Shown in pieces: positions 1-7,885 of a stretch of DNA of 64,000 bases (position 1 is its first letter; every line of letters begins with the position of its first letter). The position numbers and the translations under genes are program-made. Source of the DNA: CAZLRH01 sp964562015 (GTDB taxonomy: Bacteria; Verrucomicrobiota; Verrucomicrobiia; Opitutales; JABDGR01); NCBI GenBank assembly GCA_964562015.1, contig CAZLRH010000001.1, positions 1-64,000 of the forward strand, read 5' to 3'. Under the pieces are notes generated by a model. That model saw only the letters and a list, made by a program, of their open reading frames with translations. It was not told the DNA's origin and searched no databases.

Positions 1-742
1 TCGCCTCCGGCAAATCAGTGAACAAGGCCACCATGGCTTGCGGGCTTTTAAGATGGCGCTCGTTGTTTTGTGCAAGTCTTCGCCCGGCTTCGGTGAGCGT
101 GGTGTGTTCGCGCAAGCAGGTAAAAACATCCGCCACGTTGCGGGCTTGCGGGGTGGCATGGAGCACGCCGTTCGTCGCGAGCAACGGCACGCCTGACGCC
201 TGCGCCCAATCAATTAAGAATTCGTTTTCATTTTCCTCGTCGGGTATCAAGTGGCGTTGGATTTCGACATAGAGGCGGTCGCATCCGAAAATTCTCAATA
301 GTTTTGCTCCCGCTGCCTCGGCGGCGGCGGTTCCCCGATCACGCCAAGCCTGCCGGAGGGGGCCGCTTTCGTCGCCGGTAAGCGCAATCAATCCCTCGTG
401 GCCTTCGGCCAATTCCTGCCAGGCAATGCGGCCTTCACCCTTGGGCGAGCGCAAGTGCGCGGTCGTCAAAAGCTGGCACAAGCGCCGATACCCGGCCTGA
501 GTTTCTACGAGCACAGGCAAAACGCTTTCGTCCTCCATCGTGAGTTCGCAGCCAACAATCGCGCGAACACCCGCTTCCTTGCCCGCCATGTGCGCCCGCA
601 CTGCGCCATAGACTCCATCGCGGTCGCAAAGAGCGACAGCGGGCAATTCCTGCCGGGCAGCCTCCACCATGAGCGATTCGGGAAGCGAGCCGCCGCGCAA
701 GAAGGAGAACGCGCTTCGCGCATGAAGTTCCGCATAGGCCAT
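1..742 (-). CDS. dnaE2: Error-prone DNA polymerase DnaE2, N-terminal part (cut by window edge)
   Basis: The reverse strand reads from an ATG at 742 without a stop to the window edge, giving about 247 residues. The protein opens with MAYAELHARSAFSFLRGGS, the typical start of the PHP domain of DnaE-type polymerases, and continues with LPAVALCDRDGVYGA and a QAGYRRLCQLL stretch, as in DnaE2/ImuC. In this family the enzyme does translesion synthesis after DNA damage together with ImuA and ImuB. Its ATG overlaps the imuB stop by one base (TAATG), so translation is probably coupled in an imuA-imuB-dnaE2 operon. The catalytic palm domain lies outside the window, so activity cannot be judged. The operon context makes DnaE2 far more likely than the replicative DnaE1. 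Confidence 0.93.
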   Translation of the reverse strand, partial: MAYAELHARSAFSFLRGGSLPESLMVEAARQELPAVALCDRDGVYGAVRAHMAGKEAGVRAIVGCELTMEDESVLPVLVETQAGYRRLCQLLTTAHLRSPKGEGRIAWQELAEGHEGLIALTGDESGPLRQAWRDRGTAAAEAAGAKLLRIFGCDRLYVEIQRHLIPDEENENEFLIDWAQASGVPLLATNGVLHATPQARNVADVFTCLREHTTLTEAGRRLAQNNERHLKSPQAMVALFTDLPEA

Positions 743-2193
743 TAGTCCAAAACTCCCTCCACGCGCCAGCCGTCGCCGGTGTGCGCGAGCTGATACACGC
801 CGCCCTCGCGGAGTTCGACGTGCCAAGTTTCGACCGCCCAGGCTTTGGGTTTCCACCACTCGCCCGAGACGTGCCACGGCCCCACTACGGCGCAAATTTC
901 CCCGCGAAGTTGTGGGCTCTCAATCGCTGTCGGGCGGTGTTCGGCCAATTCGACCTGAGCGGGCCACGGTGGACGAAAGCGCCGCAACCGCAACCCGCGC
1001 GGCGGATGAATCGGCGGGTCGGCGGGTGCGGGCACAAGCTCGGTCGGCTTTACCAAAACAAACGCATCGGGTTTGTGCGTGTCGGTCAGCAAGGGCGTTC
1101 CGACACGTCCTTCGCCAACAATCGCGCTCACTCGCGCAAGGTTTTCCCAAAAGGCGGCGGGGTCGCGCAAACCCGTATCGAATAGCCCGCCCTGCTTTTC
1201 CGGGGCGCGGATGGGCTTTGCCACTAAGCGCACGCGGGCAACTCGCGCCGCGGTGCGCACGGTTTCCAAGTGCGAGTCCAAAACCCGCAACCATGAATCC
1301 AAGTCCGCGTTGGCTTCCGGTAAACGAAAACTCCGGCGATAGTCGGTCTCGTCCTCCAGAAACAAAGTCAGGGTGAGTTCTTCCGCCACAAGCTGCGCGG
1401 CCCGCAATTCCACGGCGATGCGTTCGGCAAAGGCCCGTAAGCGAAAGAAAAGCGGTTCTATGGATTCGACGGGCGGCTCGTATTCCCATTCGGCTTCAAA
1501 GGTGCGGGAGGGTTCAACGTGCCGGAGAGCCCTCGTCGTTTCACCAGTGGCCCGTTCCCAAAGGGTCACTCCCTCGGTGCCTAGTCGCTGCGCGATGTCG
1601 GCTTTGGATAATGCAGTGAGGTCGCCAAGTGTGCGAATTCCCCAACCGGAGAGAATTTCGGTTTGGGCGGGTGTGGGCGCGGCGAAGGATAATGGCAACG
1701 GGCTGAGAAAATTCCTCGTGTCGGAGACGATTAACAATGGCCCGGCGCATTGCGCCGCCATGTTGGCGAGCAAGGGTGTCGCGGCTGCGCCAATGCGGGT
1801 AGAAAGCCCGGCCTTCACGAGTTCACGGATGCAAATTCGCATCTGTGCTTCCGTTCTCACGGCGTCTGCACCCTGCAAATCCACCGTGCAACACCCGGCG
1901 GCGGTGGCCTCGACGCGCGGTGAAAGGCTAAAGGCGGCGGCAATCAAGATGCGCTGGGCCTCAACCTCGGCGGCGGGGTCGCGCGGGCGCAAGATGATCC
2001 CTGGGCATTGCGCCATTGCCAACGTGACGGCAAGGCCGGGCGTTACGCCTTTGGCCTCGGGCGACGCTTCGGCAATGGTCGCCTTACGTCCTTCGCCAAT
2101 GATGAGCGCGGCGGCCCGGCCCGCCAGCGTTGCGTCACTGCGGCGCAAAGCGTGCAACCGGAAATCCGGCACCCAGAGAACGCAGAATTTCAT
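742..2193 (-). CDS. imuB: ImuB, inactive Y-family polymerase homologue
   Basis: This is a 483-residue protein. I chose the ATG at 2193 because it overlaps the imuA stop (ATGA) and starts directly with MKFCVLWVPDF, the usual ImuB opening; the open frame upstream is imuA read in another frame. ImuB resembles Y-family polymerases but lacks the catalytic acidic residues: the position of the first catalytic Asp lies in the VPDFRLHAL segment without the usual DxDxFFAS motif. Residues 334-339 read QGGLFD, a good match to a sliding-clamp binding motif. In studied species ImuB is the hub that links ImuA, DnaE2 and the beta clamp during induced mutagenesis. Gene order and overlaps indicate one transcript starting at imuA. 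Confidence 0.93.
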   Translation of the reverse strand: MKFCVLWVPDFRLHALRRSDATLAGRAAALIIGEGRKATIAEASPEAKGVTPGLAVTLAMAQCPGIILRPRDPAAEVEAQRILIAAAFSLSPRVEATAAGCCTVDLQGADAVRTEAQMRICIRELVKAGLSTRIGAAATPLLANMAAQCAGPLLIVSDTRNFLSPLPLSFAAPTPAQTEILSGWGIRTLGDLTALSKADIAQRLGTEGVTLWERATGETTRALRHVEPSRTFEAEWEYEPPVESIEPLFFRLRAFAERIAVELRAAQLVAEELTLTLFLEDETDYRRSFRLPEANADLDSWLRVLDSHLETVRTAARVARVRLVAKPIRAPEKQGGLFDTGLRDPAAFWENLARVSAIVGEGRVGTPLLTDTHKPDAFVLVKPTELVPAPADPPIHPPRGLRLRRFRPPWPAQVELAEHRPTAIESPQLRGEICAVVGPWHVSGEWWKPKAWAVETWHVELREGGVYQLAHTGDGWRVEGVLD

Positions 2194-2846
2194 CCGGCCC
2201 TTTCCGCCACCGTCTGGGTGGCATGGCCGCGCGCGATTTCGACGGTGAGTTGGGCGAGCAACTTTTCTTGCGTCAGGCGGCGGCTCGCTAAGCCGTGCGG
2301 CGTTCGCAGCACCAGCCGCCACGGCACCGACGGCACCAACGGGCAAGGCGTGAGCACCAGGACGGCCGGGGCTTCGTTCTCCACCACGCGATGCAGCCGA
2401 TGCCAGGCGGTCGCGGATTGCTTTTTCAACGCGCGGTCGGCCACGCCCCGCAAATCGAGCACGACCACGGCATAGTTGCCATCGCGCACCAGCACGTCGG
2501 CCACGGTCAGGGCATCGGCCAGCGCCCGGCAACGCACCCACACCAGATGCTTGAGCGTGTCCGGCGGGACCGCTTCCGGTGCAAAACCATCGGCGGCGTC
2601 AATCAGTGCCAACCGCTGCCGGGCCGCCCGCGTCGTTTCCAGCAATCGCGCCAGGACAAGCTGCCCGCCCGCACTCGGAACCTCCGAAACTAGCTCTGTC
2701 AACTGACTGGCGTGCAAGCCGCTTCCAAGGGCATCATCGACTACCGCCACTCCGGTAGGCACACCGTCGCCGTGCCGCCGTGTCCTGTCAGGGAACCGGG
2801 CGGCCACCAGCGACCGCAATGCGGCAAAAGTGGCAAGGCGAGACAT
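2190..2846 (-). CDS. imuA: ImuA, RecA-like SOS mutagenesis protein
   Basis: This is a 218-residue protein with the compact RecA-like layout of ImuA: a GVAVVDDALGSGLHASQLTEL segment near residues 32-52, where RecA-type proteins start their core, then AVVVLDLRG where the Walker B strand would be. A clear GxxxxGK Walker A is not visible, as is common in ImuA. It is the first gene of the imuA-imuB-dnaE2 cassette, and its TGA overlaps the imuB ATG. A LexA-like palindrome lies 63-76 bases upstream of the start, so SOS control is likely. A truncated second copy of its first 23 codons lies near 6.4 kb. Confidence 0.9.
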   Translation of the reverse strand: MSRLATFAALRSLVAARFPDRTRRHGDGVPTGVAVVDDALGSGLHASQLTELVSEVPSAGGQLVLARLLETTRAARQRLALIDAADGFAPEAVPPDTLKHLVWVRCRALADALTVADVLVRDGNYAVVVLDLRGVADRALKKQSATAWHRLHRVVENEAPAVLVLTPCPLVPSVPWRLVLRTPHGLASRRLTQEKLLAQLTVEIARGHATQTVAERAG

Positions 2847-3247
2847 GGCAGCGGGTGCGGTGCATCAGGTGTGAACGGGTGCAGATAAGCACTCATTCCT
2901 CTAATAGGTGTACAAGCGAGCACTCTTTAGAATCTATTGCAACTCTCAAAAAAGCTGCAAAAACCTTCGCTCTCCACCTTTTTTCGGGATCATGCTTAGA
3001 ATACGCGACTCATCATATTGAGAAGTCGAACAACAATCGGGCTGCATCCATAGTCGGCCACAACGTGGGCTGGTTGGGCGCGCGACGTAGCCAGTTTCGC
3101 CGCGAAGCGACGACCGAATTTCAGCCGGGAACTTCAAACCTCGGAGAGCTTAAAGGGATTGGATAGCATAGTCGAACAGTCATCCCATGGCATGGTAGCA
3201 CGCAAAGCCAAAGCGGACGGTTTGTTAAGGGCAAGTTCAGACCGCGT
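2847..3247. other. Intergenic region between imuA and the M50 protease gene
   Basis: Apart from the candidate LexA box, I see no convincing gene, RNA or terminator in these 401 bases. The part next to imuA should hold its promoter. The rest is moderately AT-rich with no clear structure. Confidence 0.5.
2909..2922 (-). promoter_or_regulatory. Candidate LexA (SOS) box upstream of imuA
   Basis: The plus strand reads TGTAC-AAGC-GAGCA. It matches 8 of the 10 fixed bases of TGTTC-N4-GAACA, the LexA motif reported for Verrucomicrobium. It sits 63-76 bases upstream of the imuA ATG, a plausible operator position for a cassette known to be LexA-controlled. It is imperfect, so this is a candidate only. 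Confidence 0.45.
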
Positions 3248-4369
3248 CTAGGCGGGCGGCCATGCAAGATGAGTGAGCCAAACGCCAAGCATTAGTCCGG
3301 CCACCAGACCGAAATACAACGCTGTCATGGTCCATCGCTGGCTAGGCGTCATCTCAAGGTGATTCTTCTCTTCCTCCACCATCATCCCCGCTAGCCTCCA
3401 ACGCGCCTTGATTCGCAGCCATTTTCTCCTCCAGGTTCCCTGCAACCACACGATCAGCAGGCTTAATAGGACCAACACCAGCAAAAGACTAAGATGCCTC
3501 CCAAATACGAATGCCCAGAAAATTCCCCAGCCGACCAATCCCATCACCCGCGTCGGCGGGAAAATCGTCTTCACAATACACCCGCCGTCCAGCATGGGAA
3601 TGGGCACGAGATTGAACAGATTCAGGAAAAACCCCGCATAAGCCAGCACCTGATACAATGACTGGCCGGTCGCCAAGTATAAGCCTTCGCAACCGACTGC
3701 GCCCAACGTGCCAAGCAAAGGCCCACTGAATCCAACCCACGCCTGCGCCCAAGCCGCACTGGGCCAGGTCTCGAAGAGCACGTATGCCCCGAAGAACGGA
3801 ATGAACACCGGCGCGCTCACAGGCAGGTGGAACCATTTTGCCGCCAAAATGTGACCGCATTCGTGGACGAAAAACAACAGCACGAATCCAACCGCAAACG
3901 GCCACCCGAAAAACTTGGCATAGATCCAGATCGAAACCACCATGCTGCCCACCGGTGACAGCGCCATTGCCGGCACCTTCAGTTTGACTAGCAATGCCGT
4001 CAGCGCGGCCAACGCCGCCGCCATCAGCCCCAGCGTGTCGGCTGGCTCTGGCGTCTGGTTGGCCGTTTCATTTCTTTTCGAAATCGCAGCACGCATGTGT
4101 GCCAGGTCCACTCTGATTATGATTTGGCTAAATATGAAACCGCCAATAGCTCCACCGATTACCGCTCCGATCAAAAGGGGAGCGAACGTATCTGGCCTGT
4201 AGCAAATCTTTAAGATGAAACAAAGAATGCCTGCGAACAGCCCAAGCCAAAGCCAAACTTGCTTGTCTCGCAGCAATCCAGTTCGGCACTCATGCAGAAT
4301 CGCTTCTCGTTCCTCTTTTGGAAGTGCGGCAAGTTCGGGAACGAAAGGTTTTTTCAGGTAGATTTTCAT
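3248..4369 (-). CDS. M50-family (site-2-protease type) membrane metalloprotease
   Basis: This is a 373-residue multi-pass membrane protein. The zinc-site motif HECGH is at residues 169-173 inside a hydrophobic segment, and the second signature, NLVPIPMLDGG at 253-263, supplies the Asp ligand, as in S2P/SpoIVFB-type proteases. Hydrophobic stretches near 38-55, 63-85, 112-130, 140-168, 210-230, 240-262 and 285-312 suggest six or more membrane spans, plus one at the C-terminus. I chose the ATG at 4369 (MKIYLKKPF) because the longer frame would translate the repeat that starts at 4373. Such proteases cut transmembrane substrates, often anti-sigma factors, but no partner gene is adjacent and the substrate is unknown. 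Confidence 0.85.
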   Translation of the reverse strand: MKIYLKKPFVPELAALPKEEREAILHECRTGLLRDKQVWLWLGLFAGILCFILKICYRPDTFAPLLIGAVIGGAIGGFIFSQIIIRVDLAHMRAAISKRNETANQTPEPADTLGLMAAALAALTALLVKLKVPAMALSPVGSMVVSIWIYAKFFGWPFAVGFVLLFFVHECGHILAAKWFHLPVSAPVFIPFFGAYVLFETWPSAAWAQAWVGFSGPLLGTLGAVGCEGLYLATGQSLYQVLAYAGFFLNLFNLVPIPMLDGGCIVKTIFPPTRVMGLVGWGIFWAFVFGRHLSLLLVLVLLSLLIVWLQGTWRRKWLRIKARWRLAGMMVEEEKNHLEMTPSQRWTMTALYFGLVAGLMLGVWLTHLAWPPA

Positions 4370-4372
4370 ATT

Positions 4373-4435
4373 ACTGATAGGAAGTTGCTTTTTCGGGGGA
4401 GGGGAATACAAGGGGTGGGGGTTGGGTGGGGGTTA
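4373..4435 (+). repeat. 63-bp G-rich direct repeat, copy A
   Basis: This block is identical to 6291-6353. Its core reads GGGGTGGGGGTTGGGTGGGGG-like runs, four G-runs separated by one or two bases, which is a canonical intramolecular G-quadruplex pattern. Copy A abuts the start of the M50 gene on one side and a glycosyltransferase gene tail on the other. Copy B abuts a truncated imuA. Confidence 0.9.
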
Positions 4436-4578
4436 ATTTGTTATGCCTTGGTATTCTGGGCGAATACGTCGGCCGCATCTACGAGGAGTCCAAGAACCGC
4501 CCGTTGTTTATCGTGCAGCAGACGGCGGGGAAGGTGGCGGAAACGCCATCACGGACCTCTGGATTGAGTGAAGGATAA
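4436..4578 (+). pseudogene. 3' remnant of a GtrB/DPM1-like glycosyltransferase 2 gene
   Basis: The plus-strand frame starting beside the repeat reads NLLCLGILGEYVGRIYEE and then SKNRPLFIV, ending at a TAA at 4576-4578. This is the characteristic C-terminal end of polyprenyl-phosphate glycosyltransferases of the GtrB/DPM1 type (last membrane span, then GEYxGRIYEE). No catalytic domain is upstream; the frame runs directly into the repeat. It is therefore a gene tail left by a deletion or rearrangement. Confidence 0.75.
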
Positions 4579-4663
4579 TCTCGCGCAGAGCCGCAGTGGC
4601 GGAAACAGCCAACCTTGCGCAACGGTCTGGACTTTCTCTGCGCCTCTGCGGCTCTGCGCGAGA
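4579..4663. repeat. Long inverted repeat (18-bp perfect arms)
   Basis: TCTCGCGCAGAGCCGCAG at 4579-4596 is the exact reverse complement of 4646-4663, with a 49-base loop that itself holds CTCTGCG words. It sits between the glycosyltransferase remnant and the 3' end of the convergent Ig-protein gene. It may act as a terminator or be a dispersed palindromic repeat. A similar CGCAGA-type inverted repeat occurs at 58849-58920. Confidence 0.8.
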
Positions 4664-4705
4664 TATTTCAAAGCAGATTGTTCACGCCAATTTCCCAGTC
4701 GCCCG

Positions 4706-6121
4706 CTACTTCTTCACCGTGAGCTTGGCGGTCTTGCTGGTGGCGTGGGAGCCGGCCGCGCCGGTGACTAATACGGTGTAACTGCCGGCGTCTTTCGTGG
4801 TGATTTTCTTAAGGGAGACGGCGGCGGTGGTGGCGCCGGTGATGTGCGTGCTGTTTTTCAGGGCGACGTTGTTGCGCTTCCATTGATACTTCAGCGGGCC
4901 GGTGCCGGCGGCGGTCACGGAGAATTTCACCGTCGCATTGGCCTTGGCGGAAAGACTGGCGGGTTGTTTGGTGATGCTGACGGGGATAAGGACGGTCAAC
5001 GTGACGGTGGCGCTGGAGACCGAACTGTCCACGTTGGTGGCGACGCAGCGGAACTGGTCGCCGCTCATCCCGAGGGTGGCGCCGGTGACCATCAATACCG
5101 CGGTCGTCACGCCGGCATAGGTGCTGTCATTGGTGAGGTTGCCAAAACTGCCGCCGTGCGGTTTGCGCTGCCACTGCAAAAAGGGGTGCCCACTGGCCGT
5201 GACCGTAAAGGCGGTCTGCCCACCCGGCGTCACCGTTTGATTTCCTGGCTGACTGGGAAACCCCGGTGCCGGCACGGCCACGATAAAACGGGGTTCGTTC
5301 ATGCCCATGCTGGCGAAGGTGCCCACGAACGCTCCGGTGGTGCCATTATACTGCGAAATGGTGTTGTCGAAACCATTAAGCACGAAGAGATTGCCGCTGC
5401 TGGAAAACGCCAGGCCGGTGGGCTGACTCAGGCCGGTGCTGGCAAAGGTGCCCACCAAGTCCCCGGTCGTGCCATTATACTGCGCCACGGTGTTGTTGCC
5501 GATATTGACCACAAAGAGATTGCCGCTGCTGGAAAACGCCAAGCCGTAGGGGGTATTCAGGCCGGTGCTGGCAAAATTGCCCACGAAGGCGCCGGTCGTG
5601 CCGTTATACTGCGCCACGGTGTTGTTGACTATATTGGTCACAAAAAGATTGCCACTGGTGGAAATCGCCAGGCCTTCGGGGTCATTCATGCCTGTGTTGG
5701 CAAAGATGCCCACGAAGGCGCCGGTCGTGCCGTTATACTGTGCCACGGTGTTGTTGCTGTTATTGACCACGAAGAGATTGCCGCTGCTGGAAAACGCCTG
5801 GCCGGCGGGGAAGTTCAACCCTGTGCTGGCAAAATTGCCCACGAGTGTCCCGGTCGTCCCATTGTATTCCGAAATGGTGCTGTTCATCGCATTCGAGATC
5901 AAGAGATTGCCGCTGCTGAAAAACGCCAGACCCCCGGTGCTCTGATCTTCGTTGGCAAAAACACCCAAAAAGGCCCCGGTGGCATCGTATTCGGTGGTGT
6001 TGCCGGTTCCTGCATTTGTCACCAGAAACGTATCGGCCCGCGCGGCGGCGGCGCCCAGGCACAGCGCGCCCAGCAGGGCGCAATGGAAAAAACGGGAGAG
6101 ACGAGGTGCAGTCACAGACAT
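4706..6121 (-). CDS. Exported NHL-type beta-propeller protein with two Ig-like domains
   Basis: This is a 471-residue protein from the ATG at 6121 (MSVTAPRLSRFFH), which opens with a clear signal peptide (basic start, ALLGALCLGAAAARA, cleavage before DTFLV). Six to seven repeats of about 40 residues follow, each with a FSSSGNLFVVN strand and a NNTVAQYNGTTGAFVG strand, as in NHL/SMP-30-like propellers. The last 190 residues form two Ig-like domains (FLQWQRK and LKYQWKRN are the tryptophan strands; DAGSYTVLV is the Y strand). The C-terminal domains resemble those of the giant protein at 8757-15293. It is probably a cell-surface or periplasmic protein; its ligand is unknown. The DNA repeats that encode the blades are near-identical, which favours unit gain and loss. 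Confidence 0.8.
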   Translation of the reverse strand: MSVTAPRLSRFFHCALLGALCLGAAAARADTFLVTNAGTGNTTEYDATGAFLGVFANEDQSTGGLAFFSSGNLLISNAMNSTISEYNGTTGTLVGNFASTGLNFPAGQAFSSSGNLFVVNNSNNTVAQYNGTTGAFVGIFANTGMNDPEGLAISTSGNLFVTNIVNNTVAQYNGTTGAFVGNFASTGLNTPYGLAFSSSGNLFVVNIGNNTVAQYNGTTGDLVGTFASTGLSQPTGLAFSSSGNLFVLNGFDNTISQYNGTTGAFVGTFASMGMNEPRFIVAVPAPGFPSQPGNQTVTPGGQTAFTVTASGHPFLQWQRKPHGGSFGNLTNDSTYAGVTTAVLMVTGATLGMSGDQFRCVATNVDSSVSSATVTLTVLIPVSITKQPASLSAKANATVKFSVTAAGTGPLKYQWKRNNVALKNSTHITGATTAAVSLKKITTKDAGSYTVLVTGAAGSHATSKTAKLTVKK

Positions 6122-6290
6122 GGGAGGGTGGGGATAAGGTTTTGGCCTTAATTCATCCACCCGGTGCGCATGGAGGAAATAAAGTTTCTTGGCCGGAAGT
6201 AAAACAATGGAACGGAATTGAGTCAATCTCCGTCCGCCCGCGAACGGCGTGCGATGAAATTCAACATTTTAACCCAAGACCTGATTTACT

Positions 6291-6353
6291 ACTGATAGGA
6301 AGTTGCTTTTTCGGGGGAGGGGAATACAAGGGGTGGGGGTTGGGTGGGGGTTA
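6291..6353 (+). repeat. 63-bp G-rich direct repeat, copy B
   Basis: This is identical to 4373-4435 and in the same orientation. Its last three bases (TTA) supply the stop codon that ends the truncated imuA copy next to it. With copy A it brackets about 1.86 kb that holds the glycosyltransferase remnant and the propeller/Ig gene. Confidence 0.9.
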
Positions 6354-6443
6354 CCGTATCCTGTCGGGGAACCGGGCGGCCACAAGCGACCGCAAAGCGG
6401 CAAAAGTGGCAAGGCGAGACATGGCGGCAGGTACGGTGCATCA
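6354..6443 (-). pseudogene. Truncated second imuA copy (start region only)
   Basis: These 90 bases align without gaps to 2778-2867 with 7 differences. On the minus strand they hold the imuA ATG (6420-6422) and 23 codons, MSRLATFAALRS to FPDRIR, then a TAA contributed by repeat copy B. Of four coding differences from the intact imuA, three are silent third-position changes and one changes Thr to Ile. The rest of imuA and all of imuB are absent. This is the stump of a second imuA, cut exactly at the repeat edge. Confidence 0.85.
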
Positions 6444-6520
6444 ATGGTTTTGTGGGGTGATGTGCCAGTGAATGGCCATGCCTTATTGAAGGCATGTAAT
6501 GGTCGCTAAGGTAGCATTGG

Positions 6521-6534
6521 TGCTCTAATGAGCA
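6521..6534. promoter_or_regulatory. LexA-like palindrome TGCTC-N4-GAGCA
   Basis: This is a perfectly symmetric 14-base palindrome, TGCTC-TAAT-GAGCA. It matches 8 of 10 fixed positions of the Verrucomicrobium LexA motif. It lies about 100 bases upstream of the imuA stump on one side and about 170 bases upstream of the pentapeptide-repeat gene on the other. It may be the old operator of the lost imuA copy, or it may control the 6703 gene. Confidence 0.35.
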
Positions 6535-6640
6535 CATAGATGTTTTGGATGCAACATCCAAAGAATCTATAGCTCAGTCCGTTTTCAGGGTAGGACTGCG
6601 CCACGCAAATAACCCGTCGTAATACCTTCTTAATAATACA

Positions 6641-6646
6641 TATAAT
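6641..6646 (+). promoter_or_regulatory. Candidate -10 box for the pentapeptide-repeat gene
   Basis: A perfect TATAAT lies 57 bases before the ATG at 6703 in an AT-rich stretch. No good -35 box is visible at the right spacing. The rest of 6444-6702 shows a small hairpin (CATGCCTT/AAGGCATG around 6475-6496) and nothing else I can support. Confidence 0.3.
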
Positions 6647-6702
6647 TCAGTGCTTGCGCAAAATAGGAAATCAAACCAAAGCTTTCGACATCCTATTCCA
6701 AT

Positions 6703-7782
6703 ATGTCAAACTCAACGAAATCCTCATTGGAGAAAATCAAACGGGATATCCTTGCCCCAGCGATGGATTCGGGAGACCTAGCCAACCTAGAAAAAGCATC
6801 CAACATTTGGCGCAATGCGGCAGAAGCGGCTAAATTGGAGCAGGAGGGGCAGGCCGCTCAACGCTCGATCCGTTCTGAAAAGGTAAGGTTTTGGGTGCCC
6901 ATGGCAGCTTCATTTTTAAGCGTGCTCGGCGTTTTGGCCACTTTAGGGATTCAAATGCATCAAATTAAGGTGGCTGCACAAGGACAGGCAGAGCAAGTAG
7001 AGGCCGCACAGTTTCTTGATATTACCAAATCGTTGCGATCCATACCGTCAGAAAATATTTCAATTTTCGCAACCGCGACCGCCCTGCGGACTTATCTCGT
7101 TTCCCCGCGGTTCGGTCAGCAAGCTCGCGACCTTGCCGTTTCGATACTCGGAACAACGGCGAATCCAAGTGGCTTCCAAGTATTATTTGACGATGTGGTA
7201 AAACAAACCAATCGCGCAAACCTGTCCGACATCGTGCGGCTGTCGAATATCTTACAGGATATTTATGAAGGAACTGAGGCCGAGCTCGATAAGATAAAGG
7301 AGAATCCTAAGCCTCCCACTCCAGTCCGGCCAGGACCGCCCCCCCTCGCCCAACCAGTGCCCACGGAAATTGAATTGCAGGGTGACTTGGATGATATCGC
7401 GCGACGCCAGAAAATGGTGGGCGAAGCCTTGGCAAAGATTCTGCGCAGTTTTCAACCACCACTTGCGGATGTTAATCTCACCCACGCGGCATTCGTGAGC
7501 AACGATTTAAGCGGATTAGATTTGAGCCATGCTAATTTGAATCGAACGCTGATTGTGTGGTCAAACGTCAAAGATGCAGATTTTGGAAGAGTGACAGAAT
7601 TTAATGATAGCGAATGGGGCAACACCCAATGGTGGACTGCAAAGAAATTGAGCCTACTCTTGCTGGATTATCTCAAACAGAAATATGCTTTTGATGAAAA
7701 CGTCAAATATGCTGGTGCACCCACGTCCCTCGAAGAATACACTGCCAATTTGAAAAGATTATCTGACCATGCCACGCCCTGA
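6703..7782 (+). CDS. Membrane-anchored protein with a short pentapeptide-repeat segment
   Basis: This is a 359-residue protein. The first ~60 residues are charged and helical, one membrane span follows (VPMAASFLSVLGVLATLGI, about 66-84), then a mostly helical soluble domain. A proline-rich linker (PKPPTPVRPGPPP) comes near residue 205. Around residues 250-290 come several A(D/N)Lxx-type pentapeptides (VNLTHAAF, DLSGLDLSHANLN, VKDADF), too few for a full pentapeptide helix. The gene is clearly more AT-rich than its neighbours, which suggests it was acquired. I do not recognise a function. A LexA-like palindrome lies upstream, so a DNA-damage link is possible but untested. Confidence 0.7.
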   Translation: MSNSTKSSLEKIKRDILAPAMDSGDLANLEKASNIWRNAAEAAKLEQEGQAAQRSIRSEKVRFWVPMAASFLSVLGVLATLGIQMHQIKVAAQGQAEQVEAAQFLDITKSLRSIPSENISIFATATALRTYLVSPRFGQQARDLAVSILGTTANPSGFQVLFDDVVKQTNRANLSDIVRLSNILQDIYEGTEAELDKIKENPKPPTPVRPGPPPLAQPVPTEIELQGDLDDIARRQKMVGEALAKILRSFQPPLADVNLTHAAFVSNDLSGLDLSHANLNRTLIVWSNVKDADFGRVTEFNDSEWGNTQWWTAKKLSLLLLDYLKQKYAFDENVKYAGAPTSLEEYTANLKRLSDHATP

Positions 7783-7885
7783 CGAAATTCGGTAGTCAGC
7801 CTGGATCCCATTTTATATCTCTATCCTTTCAGTTTTACGTGCATTGCGTCCATTTTAAGAGGCCAATATTAGAATGATGTCGAGA

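Noticed and set aside
1373..2248. Plus-strand frame of 291 residues opposite imuB
   Set aside because: It is a mirror frame of the imuB coding region with no domain, no signal and unnatural composition.
742..2541. 599-residue reading of imuB starting at 2541
   Set aside because: The extra N-terminal part is imuA read in another frame; MKFCVLWVPDF at 2193 with the ATGA overlap is the family start.
5280..5960. Direct repeats within 4706-6121 considered as a non-coding tandem array
   Set aside because: They encode in-frame 40-residue propeller blades.
4844..6151. 435-residue plus-strand frame opposite the propeller/Ig gene
   Set aside because: Its apparent repeats are reflections of the minus-strand propeller repeats; the real gene has a signal peptide and Ig domains.
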